A DNA stretch of 64,000 bases from Fremontodendron californicum (taxonomy: Eukaryota; Streptophyta; Magnoliopsida; Malvales; Malvaceae): assembly GCA_030761205.1 (NCBI GenBank), contig JAULJL010000039.1:2924001-2988000 (forward strand). Direction: 5' to 3'. The translations under genes were made by a program, and so were the position numbers. Of this stretch, positions 49,062 to 61,786 are shown in pieces; within the stretch, counting starts at the first letter, position 1; each line of letters opens with the position of its first letter. The notes under the pieces were generated by a model. The model ran no database searches and was not told the origin of the DNA. It saw only the letters and a program-made list of their open reading frames with translations.

Positions 49062-49979
49062 TCTCCTAATAATGAATGCGAAAACAATCTCATCAATGAT
49101 CTGGAAATCAATTTTGAGAAACATATTGATATTGATGAAATTGACAACGGAGAGACTGCAGGAAACTATAACTTACCACCTGACTTGTTGAGGTTGATAG
49201 AGTTAGAAGAAAAGCAAATTATGCCTCATCAGGAGATAACGGAGGTGGTTAATTTGGGAAATGAGGATAATAAGAAGGAAGTAAAAATTGGCACTTCACT
49301 ACCATTGGCAAAGAAACAAGAATTGATAGAATGAATACGCAGATGTGTTTGCTTGGTCCTATCAGGACATGCCAGGGCTTAATACGGATATTGTGGTGCA
49401 CCGTTTACCCGTGAGGCTAGAATGCAAACCTGTGAAACAAAAGTTGAGAAGAATGAAGCCTGAAATGCTGCTAAAAGTTAAGGAAGAAGTGAAAAAGCAA
49501 TTCGATGCAGGATTTTTGGAAGTTGCCAAGTATCCTGAATGGATGGTGAACATAGTCTTAGTCTCGAAGAAAGATGGGAAAGTGCGGATGTGCGTTGACT
49601 ATCGAGACTTAAATAGGGCTAGCCCAAAAGACAGCTTCCCGTTACCCCATATCGTCTACCTTGGTAGACAATATCGCTAGGCACTCCCTGTTCTCGTTCA
49701 TAGACGGATTTTTGGGCTACAACTAAATCAAGATGGCACCAAAAGACATGAAGAAGACCACATTTGTGACGATGTAGGGAATATTTTGTTACAAAGTTAT
49801 GTTGTTTGGGTTAAAGAATGCCGGTGCGACTTATCAAAGAGCAACAGTGACCCTCTTTCATGACATGATGCACAAAGAGGTAGAAGTGTATGTAGAAGAT
49901 ATGATCGCAAAGTCGAGTGAAGATGAGAACCACGTGGTTAATCTAAGAAAGTTGTTCGGGCGATTAAGAAAGTTCCAAC
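49062..49979 (+). pseudogene. Reverse transcriptase, N-terminal part
   Basis: Motifs in order are YADVFAWSYQDMPGL, EVKKQFDAGFLEVAKYPEW, VSKKDGKVRMCVDYRDLN and ASPKDSFPLPHI, then after a frameshift SLFSFIDGF and VMLFGLKNAGATYQRA. The catalytic YVDD box is altered to YVED. In-frame stops occur near 49725 and 49775. The domain is cut at 49980 by the giant solo LTR and resumes at 57166. Confidence 0.85.
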
Positions 49980-50257
49980 TGTCGCAACCTAAAAAAATAA
50001 CAAGTCTCATCGCGAGATTTTATTATTCGTTAACCGTGACATTAAAAAATCGAGAAAAAGTCGACTTAATTCCTCTTAAAAAATGAAGGTTTGAAAATGA
50101 TCTTGAAAAAGACATGGAGTCGCCACCAATCTTTTTTAGCTATGCGTGATCGGCCACCTATTAAAACCGGTTTTGTAAAACATTTTAGAATTAATTAAAA
50201 CATTTTTAAAACCAATTTTAAGTCTGCGTTATAAACCAGAGAAAATCGAAGAATTGG

Positions 50258-50345
50258 GTTCGGGACTCGGTTACGTGCGGGGAAAGATTAGCACCCCCAC
50301 AACGCTCGTATAAAACGGTACCTTATTAATTGTGTATTATCTCAA
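50258..50345 (-). promoter_or_regulatory. Conserved GC-rich LTR block, third copy
   Basis: This is the reverse-complement counterpart of 29245-29330, keeping CGGTACC and the complementary G/C-rich arms (GTGCGGGGAAAG and CCCCCACAAC). Confidence 0.6.
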
Positions 50346-50773
50346 GTCTCAGTAAAAATTTTAAATTTGGTATTTTAAATTAATTCCCAATTTAAAAAAA
50401 ATAATTCCATTTTTTAATTGAAAATAATCAGGAATTTATTAATTCAAAATTTTTCTATATTTCCCAACAAACGTGGCAAAATATAGAAATTTTTATTAAC
50501 TTGGAAAATTATCCGAATCATTCTCGTTTTAAGGAAGATATTCCATTATTAATGATAATTGATGATATCCTCCCCAGCAAACTCGACAGAGAACTCATGA
50601 ATTATTCTAACTCAGGAATATCTTTATTTTATTGAAAATCATTATCTTTTTCAAAACATTTTAAAAAATATATGAATATGAATGTGTGTGACATAAATAA
50701 AATGACATAGCAAAGTCTAGATAATATAATGCAACCTAAATGATATGATATAATTAAAATGGCATAGCATATT

Positions 50774-52259
50774 TGATGGAGACTCAATTAAGAGTCATAA
50801 ACCCAAGTGCAGGTTATGTTCAAGTAATAAATTCTCGGGTGTCCGAGGTCGAACCACAGGGAAGCGTATTAGTAAGTATAAGTTTATAAATATATAAGAA
50901 AAAGAAAGTAAACAAGATATTAGGGAATCAACAACAAAACAAGATAAACAAGATATTAGAGAACAAAATAAACAAAACAACATAAAAGAAATTAAACAAG
51001 ATATAAACAAAACAATAAGAAAAGATGTTGAGGTTAGAGAATCCACTCTTGGTGTTATGCTAAGATTAATCTTGTTTTATTACACAATTGAAATTCACAC
51101 ATAAGGGAGATTCCAATCGGAAGGTTTAGCAATTCAGTCCAAATTGTCCAACGTCCATAGCATATGATATTATGTTCATTTGGTGTCCTCAAAACTCATA
51201 AAAAGAGTTCAAGCATTCCTTATGCCAAGGTATATGTCTACAACAAATCAAGGTTATGAAACCAAGCATTTACTGTGCCATTTTCATTGTCAATAATGAA
51301 TCAAGATCTCTACTTTGCAAGTATGATTTTAAACCAAAAGAAAATATTATCTATACTAGTGTTTATAAATGATGATTCATTTTAGCTCATGTTTAAGAGA
51401 CTAACCTTAGCATTTACCAAGAGCTTCACCTCATCACCTCAACAATATGATTAGCAACACATACTAGATATGAAGAAAATGAAAAGAAAAATAAAGAAAA
51501 AGAAAACTAGAGAAAGGAAAGAAGAAGAAAACTTAGAGAATTACATTGCAATGGCTAATATCCTACCAATGTATCATGTATCCCAATACTCATCCAAGGC
51601 CCTCTATTTATACACATTTTGGAGGGCTAAATGACAAGAGACAAGCTTTACAAATTTCAAAGGTAGGTATAATAGGTGGGTGCATTTTTCTAACAATTTT
51701 CGTCATATTGTATGACAATTCTGATCAGCCAGCTTGATGGTCGATTTTGTCAATGTTGGAGGCTCGATCTGATAAAATTGTCTTCTAGAAAAATATACCC
51801 CTATCAGTTACGGATCCATAGCCATCGGAATCAGCTCATTTGCTGATGTGGATAAGAAGATATGGGCAAAATACGAAAACAGGTCAGCACAGACGTCATT
51901 GCACATCAGCCAACTTGATGGTCGATTTCACTAGGGAAAACGACTCCGTTTCAAGAAGTGTAAAACATGAAAAAGATAGATATGCCTCTTAGCTTTGCAC
52001 GGTTACAAATTTCAGCCTTATTGCTTCAGTGAAACTCGAGATATAGCTGATATGGTAAACGGTGTCGGAACTGGAACTGAACTGGATTTGCCCTTAATTC
52101 TAGTAATCTGAAATCACTCAAAGAAACTTGTGAAAAACACCAAATTACATAAAAATATAAAATATCATAAACACAATTAGAATAAACAATAATAACTCGT
52201 ATTTGACACAAAACAATAATAAAACATAACTAAAAACTATATAATTATACGAGTTATCA
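50774..52259 (-). mobile_element. 1.49-kb solo LTR of the LOG-element family
   Basis: On the minus strand the unit starts TGATAACTCG and ends GTCTCCATCA. It is flanked by a perfect 5-bp duplication ATATT (50769-50773 and 52260-52264). It is nearly identical to the LTR at 57474-58965 apart from small indels and substitutions. It is inserted within the giant solo LTR. A minus-strand TATA box is at 51605-51612. Confidence 0.9.
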
Positions 52260-55200
52260 ATATTCTAAATGAAATGAAATATCCTGAGTATCATGGTATA
52301 TTCTAAGTGACATAATATATTCTATAGGAAATGAATAACCTATGTGACATGATATATCCTAAATGAGATGAAATATCTTAAGTGACATAATTTATTCTTA
52401 TGAAAGGAAATAACCTAAGTAACATGGCATATTCCAAATGGAATAAAATGATTTAAATGACATGGCAAATATAAATGATATGGCATATTTTAAATGACAT
52501 GGCATATTCTAAATAATATAATATAAATGACATGGAATATGATCTAAGTGACATGAAATGACATGAAACATAAAATAATACTATCATGAAATATGCATGA
52601 AAATAAAATAAAATAAAAATAATAATGCATGAACATAGTATATGCTAAATAATGTGACAAAAATAAATGACTAAATAAAAAGCATAGGATAGCATGAAAT
52701 ATTCTAAATCATATAACAAACAATCATGACAGCATAAAATATAAATCAAAATAATAACAATACCATAGAAATTATCATAGCAAAAAAATCATATATCATA
52801 CAATATGCATGAATATGGAAAATGCAATGCATGAAAGTGTATTTTTTCCTTTAATTAAGGAAATCTGTATATCTAAAAAGATATCCGGCTACCTTAGGAA
52901 AATATTTCAAATTAAATTTTCTAAAATCAAAATACTTTTTGATTTGTTTGAAAACAATTTTAAAAATCTTGGATGAAAAATAAATCTTAACCGAATCCCT
53001 TTTAAAAATGGCTCTAATTCCTAAGTTTGAAAACCCGGACTTGACCACCTTTAACCCGAAGTTTATAAAATCATTTTTAAAGTTTAAAATGACCTAGAAA
53101 CCACCCTAAAACAGTTGCTAAAATTTCTAATCAGTCCCTTGTAAGTAACTTAGCCAAAACAGAAAAATGATTTTCCCTCAAATTCAAATCTAACTCTACT
53201 GTCCAGTTTTAAAACACTATTTTTTAACCTATTTTTAAAATTTCAAAAAAATCTAAAAACAATACTGGAGACTTAGAACATGTAAAACTACACGGGAAAA
53301 AATTGGCTTAATTTTTTGATCAAAGATAACTTCCCATAAAAATCATAAAAGTTAGAAAACTGGGTGAAAACTGTTTTGCCAAAATACATTTTTTTGCCTT
53401 TCATGAAATTATTTAAAAATCAAAGTAAAAATGTTGGGGACTCTCCTAAAGACCTACAAACGGTAGCTAATACTTCTAAAGAGTTAGACAAAAATTGGCT
53501 AAGTAAAAGAAATCACAAAGGTAGAATAATCAATTTGATAACCCTTTATTTTCACAAGTATGCTCAAGTGAGCATGACTTTGAGCCATTGATTGCCCTAA
53601 GTCATAAATCATGTGGCATGACATGATATGCATGGACATACAGCAAGTTGAGTGCATGAAATGCATGATTTAAAACCTAAATGATGAAGGAAATGCATGG
53701 CAATTCAAAATGACCTAAATGCCTAGCATGAATTTGCATGACAATAAATGCTATCCTAACTTAATATGCATGAAATGCTTGATAATGCAAATGTGACTTA
53801 GACCTAATGTGTTATGGATATGCATGATAATACTAATGTGACCTAAGACCTAAATAGCATAGCAATGCATGGCAATACCAATATGATCTAAGACCTAATA
53901 TGCATGGCAATACAAAAATGGCCTAGACATAAAATGTGATGAGAACGCATGAGAATGTCATGAACATATAATGACCTATAATCCTAATACTAATGCATGA
54001 ATAAACAGCAACTAATACACAATCTCAAGGCATAATAATGCAAAGCATGGTACCTAAACAAAATGCAAATGCACACACAAGGCAAGGAATGCATGAAGAG
54101 GCCGAATAGCCACTAGATAAACATAAGGCAATCCTATCTAGCAAATATCACAAACACATGGCAAACCAAATCAAAACATAATGTCATGGCATGAAATGCT
54201 AACCAATAAACTAAACATGATGAAAATGCAAACACAAAGCAAAATGGGTCATGTTGGCCAAATAGTCCTAAAAAATCATGGCATAATCCTAGCTAGCAAA
54301 TAACATAAACACATATCATTTTAAACCAAAATACACAAAACCAAACATGGAAATGCAAACAAATCAACAAGCAAGATGAAAATACACATACAAGGCAAAC
54401 AAAATGGAAGTAGCCGAATGGTCATATGGTAAAATATAAGATGCAAACTGGCAACATGCAAGGTATGATACATAAAAAAAAATGCAAAATATAATCAAGA
54501 AGAACATAAGGGCCAAAACCTACAAGGAAATATCATTTCATGAAAAGAAAAGAAAAAACAAATATAAAAGCAAATATAGCATAAAAATAATGTAAAGAAC
54601 ATAATAAAAATAAATATAAACCTGCAAAGAAAATAACAAGAAAAACTAGTAAACAAAACAAGGAAAGTTAAGCTCCATGGTTGATACAAAATAGGCATAG
54701 GCTCTCCCCTAACCATAATCACTTGATCTTGTCAAGATCATGAAGCCTTTACATTTCAAAAACTCAGAAAATAAACCATCCTAATCAACAAAATATAGGT
54801 GAGCTTCATGGTTGGTAAAAATGGGCATAGCTCTCCCCTAACCATGGTCACTTGATATGTATCAAGATCATGTAGCCATTTCAACCTCTTTTGCTTCATT
54901 TTTTGTAAAAAATCAGAACATTAAATAATTAAATCAACCTTCCAAAAATCATGTTTCCCACAACGACATGCAAAGAAGAAAAAAAGAAAAATTAAGGCAA
55001 GCATTCATTTCAAATTCGGCCAAGCAAAAACCTTGTAAAAAAAATTGCTTTCAACCATTTTTGATGAAGAAGAAAAGATGAAAACTTAAGTAAACCTTTT
55101 AAAACTTTGATTTCTATGAGAAATATAGTAGGATAACAAAATGGAAAATCAAGAAATCAACATGAAAAACAAGAAGAAAACCATGCTAGAGCTAGGTAGA

Positions 55201-57165
55201 AATAACTACCTTCAAGTTCTTCTTAGAAAACCTTTCTTTATTTTCTTTCAAAAACTTCTTCTTTGTTAAATTAGCTACTACCTCTTTTCCAGCCCTCTTC
55301 CTTGTGAAAAACTTGCTCAGCCCCCCTTCCTCTTAGCCTTGGCCGGTTGGCCTCTCAACCATAGGATAGGTTGTGCACTTTTTCTCCTCCAATTGTGGCC
55401 CTTAGATTAGGATCTTTTGATGACACAATAAAAATACCTTCTTGCAAATTGATACCAGCCCTTAAGATGTGTACTCAGCCCTTCTAATAACCTCAGCCAT
55501 TAGATGAAATAAGGATACATCCCATGCTCTCCTTTGCTTGGCCGAATGAACCTCTACCCTTGGATGAGTTGTGCTCATCTTTCTTCTTCCATTCTTGGCC
55601 ATTAGATGAGGATTTTTTCATGACAAATGAAAATGTCATCTTGGCATTTAATCCTAGCCATTGAATAGCGTATTCAACTTTTTCTACAAGGCACCTAAGC
55701 TATTGGATGAAAGGGGGACCATTTGTAAGGTACTAGTGGAAGCATTTTGAGCTTGATAGTGACTAAGGAATTAAATTGATCAAGCTTCCTTCTTCTCCTC
55801 TATGTTGACTGACCAAAGGAGGAATTATCTCAGCAATTCCTTCATCTTTCATATTTTTCTTAATTATAAATTGCCCCCTTTAGATTTCTTCGATAAAATG
55901 ACCTTTTTGACCCCCGAACCTAAATAAATAGCAAACGGACTCCAAATTCAAATTTTATTTTTTCAATAATTTCAAAATAATAAAAAATTGAATTTTGGAA
56001 GTTTTCAAAAATTTCGAGTCCATTTTCTATTTTTTTGGATTTATTTCCAAAATTGCCCTTAATGCACCCGAAATTTTACCATTTTGTAAACGAGCTCCGA
56101 ATCCAGATTTTTCTTCACCAATCTCTTCCAAATAAATTAAAAGAGTGATCTGGAAGTTTTTGTAATTTTTGGAGCTCATTTGCTATTTTTCGGGATTTAT
56201 CTGCTTGAATTTCTACATAGTGGGCCCGGGATTTGGCCATTTTGCAAACGAACTCCGAATCCATATTTTCTTTCTCCAATCTCTCTGAAATGATTTAAGA
56301 ATGGGATCTGCAAATTTTCAAAATTTTGAAGCTCATTTGGTATTTTTCCCGAATTTTCCAGTTTTACCCTTTTGCCTCCAAAGCTCGGTTTTGCCCAAAA
56401 CAAGTCTGATTTCCATATTTTCTTTTTTTGTGCTTTTTTCATATACTGAATTGGAGTTGGTCCGAAAACATCCAATTTTTACAATCAAATTCCCTTTCGT
56501 TTTGATTTTCTCTCTTTTCAGTATCGGGAACTTTCTCGTTTTTCCCTTTTTTTCTCCAATAGGCTCTTTTCTCGGAATTACTTCAAACTGAGCTTTGGGC
56601 TATCCTTGTTTAACCATTCCTCATCAACGGGGGCTTTATTTTTACCGAATCGGACCATTTTTGCAATTTTCCCAATTTCACCAAAATCCACTAAAAATCC
56701 TAATTCTCGGTTTTCTTCTGATTTGACTTTTCCTTCAATTTTTCTTTCAAGTAGCTTCTCCATTACCCGTAGTCAGTGCTTATCTTTCATTTGGAACTTT
56801 CAATTTGATCAATATGATTATTTAAGCACTTTTCCCCAAATTTCCCGAACTAGGATTTTCTTTCTATTGAATCTTCGTAACCCAACTTCCGAACTCCATA
56901 TCTTTCAATGTAGACCTTAGATTATCAAAATTCTTTCACTATTTTTCAATTGAACTTCAAATCTTGATTTTGAAAGTGGATTGACTTTTTTAGTAGTTGA
57001 CTTTTTGAGGTTGACTTTTTCGAGGTTGACTTTTTATGCTTGCCTTCTTAGACTAAGTCTCGGAGTACCACCTGCAGGATTAAAAAGTCTTTTTGCATTT
57101 TGAAACATCACTTTAGGAAGAAAACATACCTGATTTAGTGGTCCAGACAAAATTAGGTGTCCACA

Positions 57166-57473
57166 CCAGCTGAAGCTCAATCCGGCCAAGTGCACTTTTG
57201 GTGTGACATCCGGCAAACTACTCGGTTTTATTGTTAATGAGAGAGGAATCGAAGTGGACCCTGACAAGATACGTGCCATCCATAATTTATCTCCACCTTG
57301 GACACAGAAAGAAGTAAGAGAATTTCTAGGAAGGTTGAATTACATTGCCCGCTTTATTTCTTAGCTCACTGCTAGGTGTGATCCAATTTTTAGACTCCTC
57401 AGAAAGCGTGATCCGGGTAAATAAGAATGGATTTTCAGGCAGCATTCGACAAGGTGAAAGAGTACCTTACCAG
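57166..57473 (+). pseudogene. Reverse transcriptase, C-terminal part
   Basis: This continues the RT of the Ogre-like element with CTFGVTSGKLLGFIV, GIEVDPDKIRAI and KEVREFLGRLNYIARF, the thumb/connection region. Stops follow near 57362 and 57421. It is cut again at 57474 by the LOG-carrying element. Confidence 0.85.
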
Positions 57474-58965
57474 TGATGGAGACTCAATTAAGAGTTGTAA
57501 ACCCAAGTGCAGGTTATGTTCAAGTAATAAATTCTCGGGTGTCCGAGGTCGAACCACAGGGAAGCGTATTAGTAAGTATAAGTTTATAAATATATAAGAA
57601 AAAGAAAGTAAACAAGATATTAGGGAATCAACAACAAAACAAGATAAACAAGATATTAGAGAACAAAATAAACAAAATAACATAAAAGAAATTAAACAAG
57701 ATATAAAAAACAATAAGAAAAGATGTTGAGGTTAGAGAATCCACTCTTGGTGTTATGCTAAGGTTAATCTTGTTTTATTACACAATTGAAATTCACACAT
57801 AAGGGAGATTCCATCGGAAGGTTTAGCAATTCAGTCCAACGTCCATAGCATATGATATTATATTCATTTGGTGTCCTCAAAACTCACAAAAAGAGTCCAA
57901 GCATTCCTTATGCCAAGGTATATGTCTACAACAAATCAAGGTTATGAAACCAAGCATTTACTGTGTCATTTTCATTGTCAATAATGAATCAAGATCCCTA
58001 CTTTGCAAGTATGATTTTAAACCAAAAGAAAATATTATCTATACTAGTGTTTATAAATTATGTTTCATTTTAGCTCATGTTTAAGAGACTAACCTTAGCA
58101 TTTACCAAAAGCTTCACCTCATCACCTCAACAATGTGATTAGCAACACATACTAGATATGAAAAGAAATGTAAGAAGCATAAGTAAATAAAGAAAAAGAA
58201 AACTAGAGAAAGGAAAAAAGAAGAAAACTTAGAGAATTTTTTTACAATGGCTAATATCCTACCAATGTATAATGTATCCTAATACTCATCCAAGGCCCTC
58301 TATTTATACACATTTTGGAGAGCTAAATGACAAGAGACAAGCTTTATAAATTTCAAAGGTAGGTATAATAGGTGGGTGCATTTTTCTAACAATTTTCGTC
58401 ATGTTGTATGACAATTCTGATCAGCCAGCTTGATGGTCGATTTTGTCAATGTTGGAGGCTCGATCTGATCAAATGGTCTTCTAGAAAAATATGCCCCTAT
58501 CAGTTACGAATCCATAGCCGTTGGAATCAGATCATTTTCTCATGTGGATCGGAAGATATGGTCAAAATACCAAAACAGGTCAGCACAGACGTCATTGCAC
58601 ATCAGCCAACTTGATGGTCGATTTCGGTAGGGAAAACGACTCCGTTTCAAGAAGTGTAAAACATGAAAAAGATAGATATGCCTCTTAACTTTGCACTGTA
58701 AAAAATTCAGCCTTATTGATTCAGTGAAACTCCAGATATAGCTGATATGGAAAAAGGTGTCGGAACTGGAACTGAATTGGATTTGCCCTTAATTCTTGAT
58801 TTAACCTAGTAATCTGAAATTACTCAAAGAAACTCATGAAAAACACCAAATTACATAAAAATATAAAAGATCATAAACACAATTAGACTAAGCAATAATA
58901 ACTCGTATTTGACGCAAAACAATAATAAAACATAAATAAAAACTATATAATTATACGAGTTATCA
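57474..58965 (-). repeat. 3' LTR of the LOG-carrying element
   Basis: This 1492-bp LTR reads TGATAACTCG to GTCTCCATCA on the minus strand. A minus-strand TATAAATA at 58301-58308, in context GTGTATAAATAGAGGG, is a strong promoter candidate and confirms the orientation. It is very close to the solo LTR at 50774-52259, so the family has been active at least twice at this locus. Confidence 0.88.
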
Positions 58966-58980
58966 CACCCCCACACTTAG
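58966..58980 (-). promoter_or_regulatory. Polypurine tract
   Basis: CTAAGTGTGGGGGTG on the minus strand directly precedes the LTR. It is the plus-strand priming site typical of Ty3 elements in plants. Confidence 0.85.
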
Positions 58981-60794
58981 ATTGTTGCTAGTCCCTAGCA
59001 ACGACTCAATAAAAATAAAATAAGAAAATCTAATCTAATCCATTTTCGTAGGAAATCACGGTGGCACTTAGCATGTGACACAAGCCTTTAAACCCCTAGG
59101 TGTCCCTAGTGGACGAGTTTAGTCTCGTGAGGGTTTGCTAGAACGATACCCACAAACATTGAAAAACTAAAATATAAGTAAACTACATACACTAAAAATA
59201 TTTACTCCTAATCCTTTCAATATAAATTAGAGACAATCTTTGAACAAGTCTTATAAACTAATCAATAGCTCAAAGAATTTCACAAAAAATCATGCTTGAA
59301 TGTAAATAAATGAGTTAAGCCAATATTAACATAACATATTTCAATCAAAATAGTGCATATTCAACTTAATCTCAACCTCTCACATGGGATACTCTCTTGA
59401 TTTTCACTCTTTAAAGTAGTGGTAAAGTGTTTACACTCAATCAATCTCATGAAAACACTTCTACCATATGCTTGCTTGTCCACCTATTCTCCACTATTTA
59501 GATCATACAACTTCATAAATCAAGAGGTCTTTATTCAAGGTAGTAATGGGGCCAAAGGGTTATAATGTGGTTAAAGAACAAAAGGATAAAGATATCACAA
59601 AGGTTCCAAAGAGTTCATAGAGTTTAGAGACATAATAAGATCATACAAATAAAACTTCTCAAAACTCTTATAAAGCACATAATAACATAGGCTAAATATT
59701 CATGTTGAGCCTTTGCATCATTCTAACCAACTTTGTAACATCTTTTTCTTTACTTTAACTAGAAGTTCAAGAGAAGATTTTTTTTTTTTTTTAATATGGG
59801 AATGTATTTGACAATGATCCCTTTCTTTTTCTCTTGACTTTTTCTTTTCTTTTCTTCCCCCACACTTATCTTTTGTTTCTAACCCAAATTTTCAACTAAA
59901 AATATCCCTTATTTTTTTGCAATATGTCTCAAAATATATAATCCATCTTTAGAACAAGGGTAAGGATATAAGTATATTTAGGCTAGGTGTAAGTTGTGGT
60001 TACCAAAAAAACAACATATTTAATGTAGGCTCAAATTGGCTCACTAGTGGGTGTGTTCTCTTGGAACATCAATAAGGGATGGCTGTTTGGCCCTGGCTAA
60101 AAATCCTAATGCCTCTATCATATTCATGTTGTCACATGCATCAATATAGTCTCAACAAGGTCTAAAGCAAGTTCTAGAGAATCATGTAATCATAAGAGCA
60201 CTCAAGAAAGAAATTAGATTGATTTGTATAATGCATCAATCATTATAGGCTCAAAAACTCACAAGGATGATTATACAAGTCAGATTAAGTCTAAACATGC
60301 TTCTTTCTCAATCAACATATCATATTAACATTGGCTCATAAAAAGGTTGATATCAAGCTCAATTCTCATGAAAATCTTCTCACTAATAAATCTGTTTTAG
60401 ACTTATGCAATTCATATCTCATTATAGTATTGAAAGTAACTAAAACACACTAAAAACACACTAAGTCTAAACATGCTTTTTTTTTTTTTTAAGAAGAAGA
60501 AGAAGAAGAAGAAGAAGATTAAATCAAGCTGACAAGGTATGTCTCAAGTCTCCCTTACTCAGACCTTGTTCAGAATGAATACTTCTAAATGTCTTAAAAC
60601 ACAACAATTTTTTTTTTTTTAAATTAGCAAAATATGTCCCTTACCCCCTACTAAAATATGACATTGTCCCCAATGTCAAATTTTAAAGGTAGAATTTAGG
60701 AGATATTACCTGCAGAGGTTGCTAACTACTTATTATAACTGAGACACAACAAGCAAAATGTTAGATAATGTCACAAAGACAAAGTGCAATCCAC
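58981..60794 (-). other. Non-coding 3' region of the LOG-carrying element
   Basis: No ORF is supported. The minus strand carries TTTGACATTGGGGACAATG (60661-60679) followed by a G-rich run. This resembles the post-pol spacer of other plant Ty3 elements and shows that the LOG gene sits upstream of the ordinary 3' spacer. Poly(T) runs lie near 59789 and 60609, and an (AAG)n microsatellite at 60491-60518. Confidence 0.6.
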
Positions 60795-61418
60795 TCATTG
60801 CTTGTCCATATCTCTTTTTCTTTTTCCGAGCGTTTGCGAAACAACCGTAGCAGATAAATACTCATAAGCTTGGAGCTTTTTGAGTAAATCTTCAATGGTT
60901 GTAGCAGAAATTATGGTTCTCCTTGCCTCTGAAAACATGAATCCATTATCCACAGCATTATCTAAATATGAAAGCAAATTACTAAAATAACCATTAATAT
61001 TAAGCAAACCAATGGGTTTCTTATTTGTGACCAAAGATGACCAAGAAGCCACGCAAGCTATTTCTTCCAATGTACCCAGACCTCCTGGTAAAGCAATGAA
61101 TGCATCGGCAGAATGGTACATGATTGTTATCCGTTCATGGATACTCCAGACTTGTATTTCCTTACCCACGGTAGGTCCACAAAAATCTGTGAATAGTTTT
61201 GGCACGATTCCTAGAACTGGACTTCCTCCGGCGTGTGCTGCTGTAGCGACTGCTCCCATTAAACCCGTACTACCGCCTTCATAAATCAACTGGATCTTTT
61301 GTTGGGCAAGTATTACTCCAACTCTTATGGCTTCATCAGCGAATATGTTATTTTTCCCTGGATAAGCACCTCCAAAGACACAAATTTTTTTAATGCGCTG
61401 GGACGAAGTGCTTTCCAT
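60795..61418 (-). CDS. LOG: LOG-family cytokinin riboside 5'-monophosphate phosphoribohydrolase
   Basis: The complete, intronless 207-residue ORF has the LOG/Rossmann-like fold signatures: KKICVFGGAYPGK (10-22), LIYEGGSTGLMG (44-55), an Arg in HERITIM (R96), and the hallmark PGGLGTLEE (111-119) with its Glu pair, then KPIGLLN and ARRTIIS. LOG enzymes cleave cytokinin nucleotides to free active bases in one step in the cytosol or nucleus. Catalytic positions look intact. It differs from ordinary plant LOGs at CVFCG (here CVFGG) and has a short basic GKRKRD tail. Plant LOG genes normally have several introns; the lack of introns fits passage through RNA. It lies on the same strand as, and inside, an LTR element, between the integrase remnant and the 3' LTR. 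The ATG follows an A-rich leader. Enzymatic activity is inferred. Confidence 0.88.
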   Translation of the reverse strand: MESTSSQRIKKICVFGGAYPGKNNIFADEAIRVGVILAQQKIQLIYEGGSTGLMGAVATAAHAGGSPVLGIVPKLFTDFCGPTVGKEIQVWSIHERITIMYHSADAFIALPGGLGTLEEIACVASWSSLVTNKKPIGLLNINGYFSNLLSYLDNAVDNGFMFSEARRTIISATTIEDLLKKLQAYEYLSATVVSQTLGKRKRDMDKQ

Positions 61419-61786
61419 TTTTTTTTCTTTTTCGAGTGCCTGAAAGAGAATGAGTACATGGTGTAATATATAGAGGACTGAGTAGTGAATCAGACAAGAG
61501 TAATAATGTCGCCGAAAGTGTATCTGACCTGTCAGAAGAAAATGTTAACCTAACAAAAGATTTTTGCGTGATTTCAGGAAGAAAATCAAAAAGAGAAGAA
61601 AAATCAACCGTAAAAGACCAATGCAAAAAAAAAATGAGAATAATTACACAAATCGAACAACACGTAAATTAAACCGAAATGAAGTTATTGCAAATCAAAC
61701 CAAAAGCTGAGAAGTCATTTATTGTAGTTGTGATTGTGGCTCACATTTTCCTCTGGTTTTACGTCCAGAAACGGCTTAAACGCCTT
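61419..61786 (-). promoter_or_regulatory. LOG leader with TATA-like box and 3' splice-like site
   Basis: On the minus strand CTATATATTA (61464-61473) lies about 50 nt before the LOG ATG. CATTCTCTTTCAG ends at 61440, 22 nt before the ATG, and looks like a good 3' splice site. The gene could therefore be expressed from an internal promoter or from a spliced subgenomic RNA, as env-like ORFs are. Both are predictions. Confidence 0.45.

Larger units (their letters stand above)
49980..57165 (-). mobile_element. Second giant solo LTR, inverted, itself interrupted
   Basis: On the minus strand it starts TGTGGACACC and ends GGTTGCGACA. It is homologous along its length to the solo LTR at 24450-29614. 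The flanks CCAAC (49975-49979) and CCAGC (57166-57170) are a 5-bp duplication with one change. The interruption falls inside the RT frame of the Ogre-like element, whose homology continues on the far side. Removing the inner 1486-bp LTR and its 5-bp duplication leaves about 5.7 kb. Confidence 0.85.

Noticed and set aside
50795..51046. Hydrophobic minus-strand frame in the 1.49-kb LTR, also in the copy at 57435-57713
   Set aside because: It lies in LTR sequence, is Ser/Leu/Ile-rich, and its two copies differ by an indel, so it is not under coding constraint.
61390..61626. 78-codon minus-strand frame overlapping the LOG leader
   Set aside because: It overlaps the LOG start in another frame, has no motif, and covers the TATA-like and splice-like signals.
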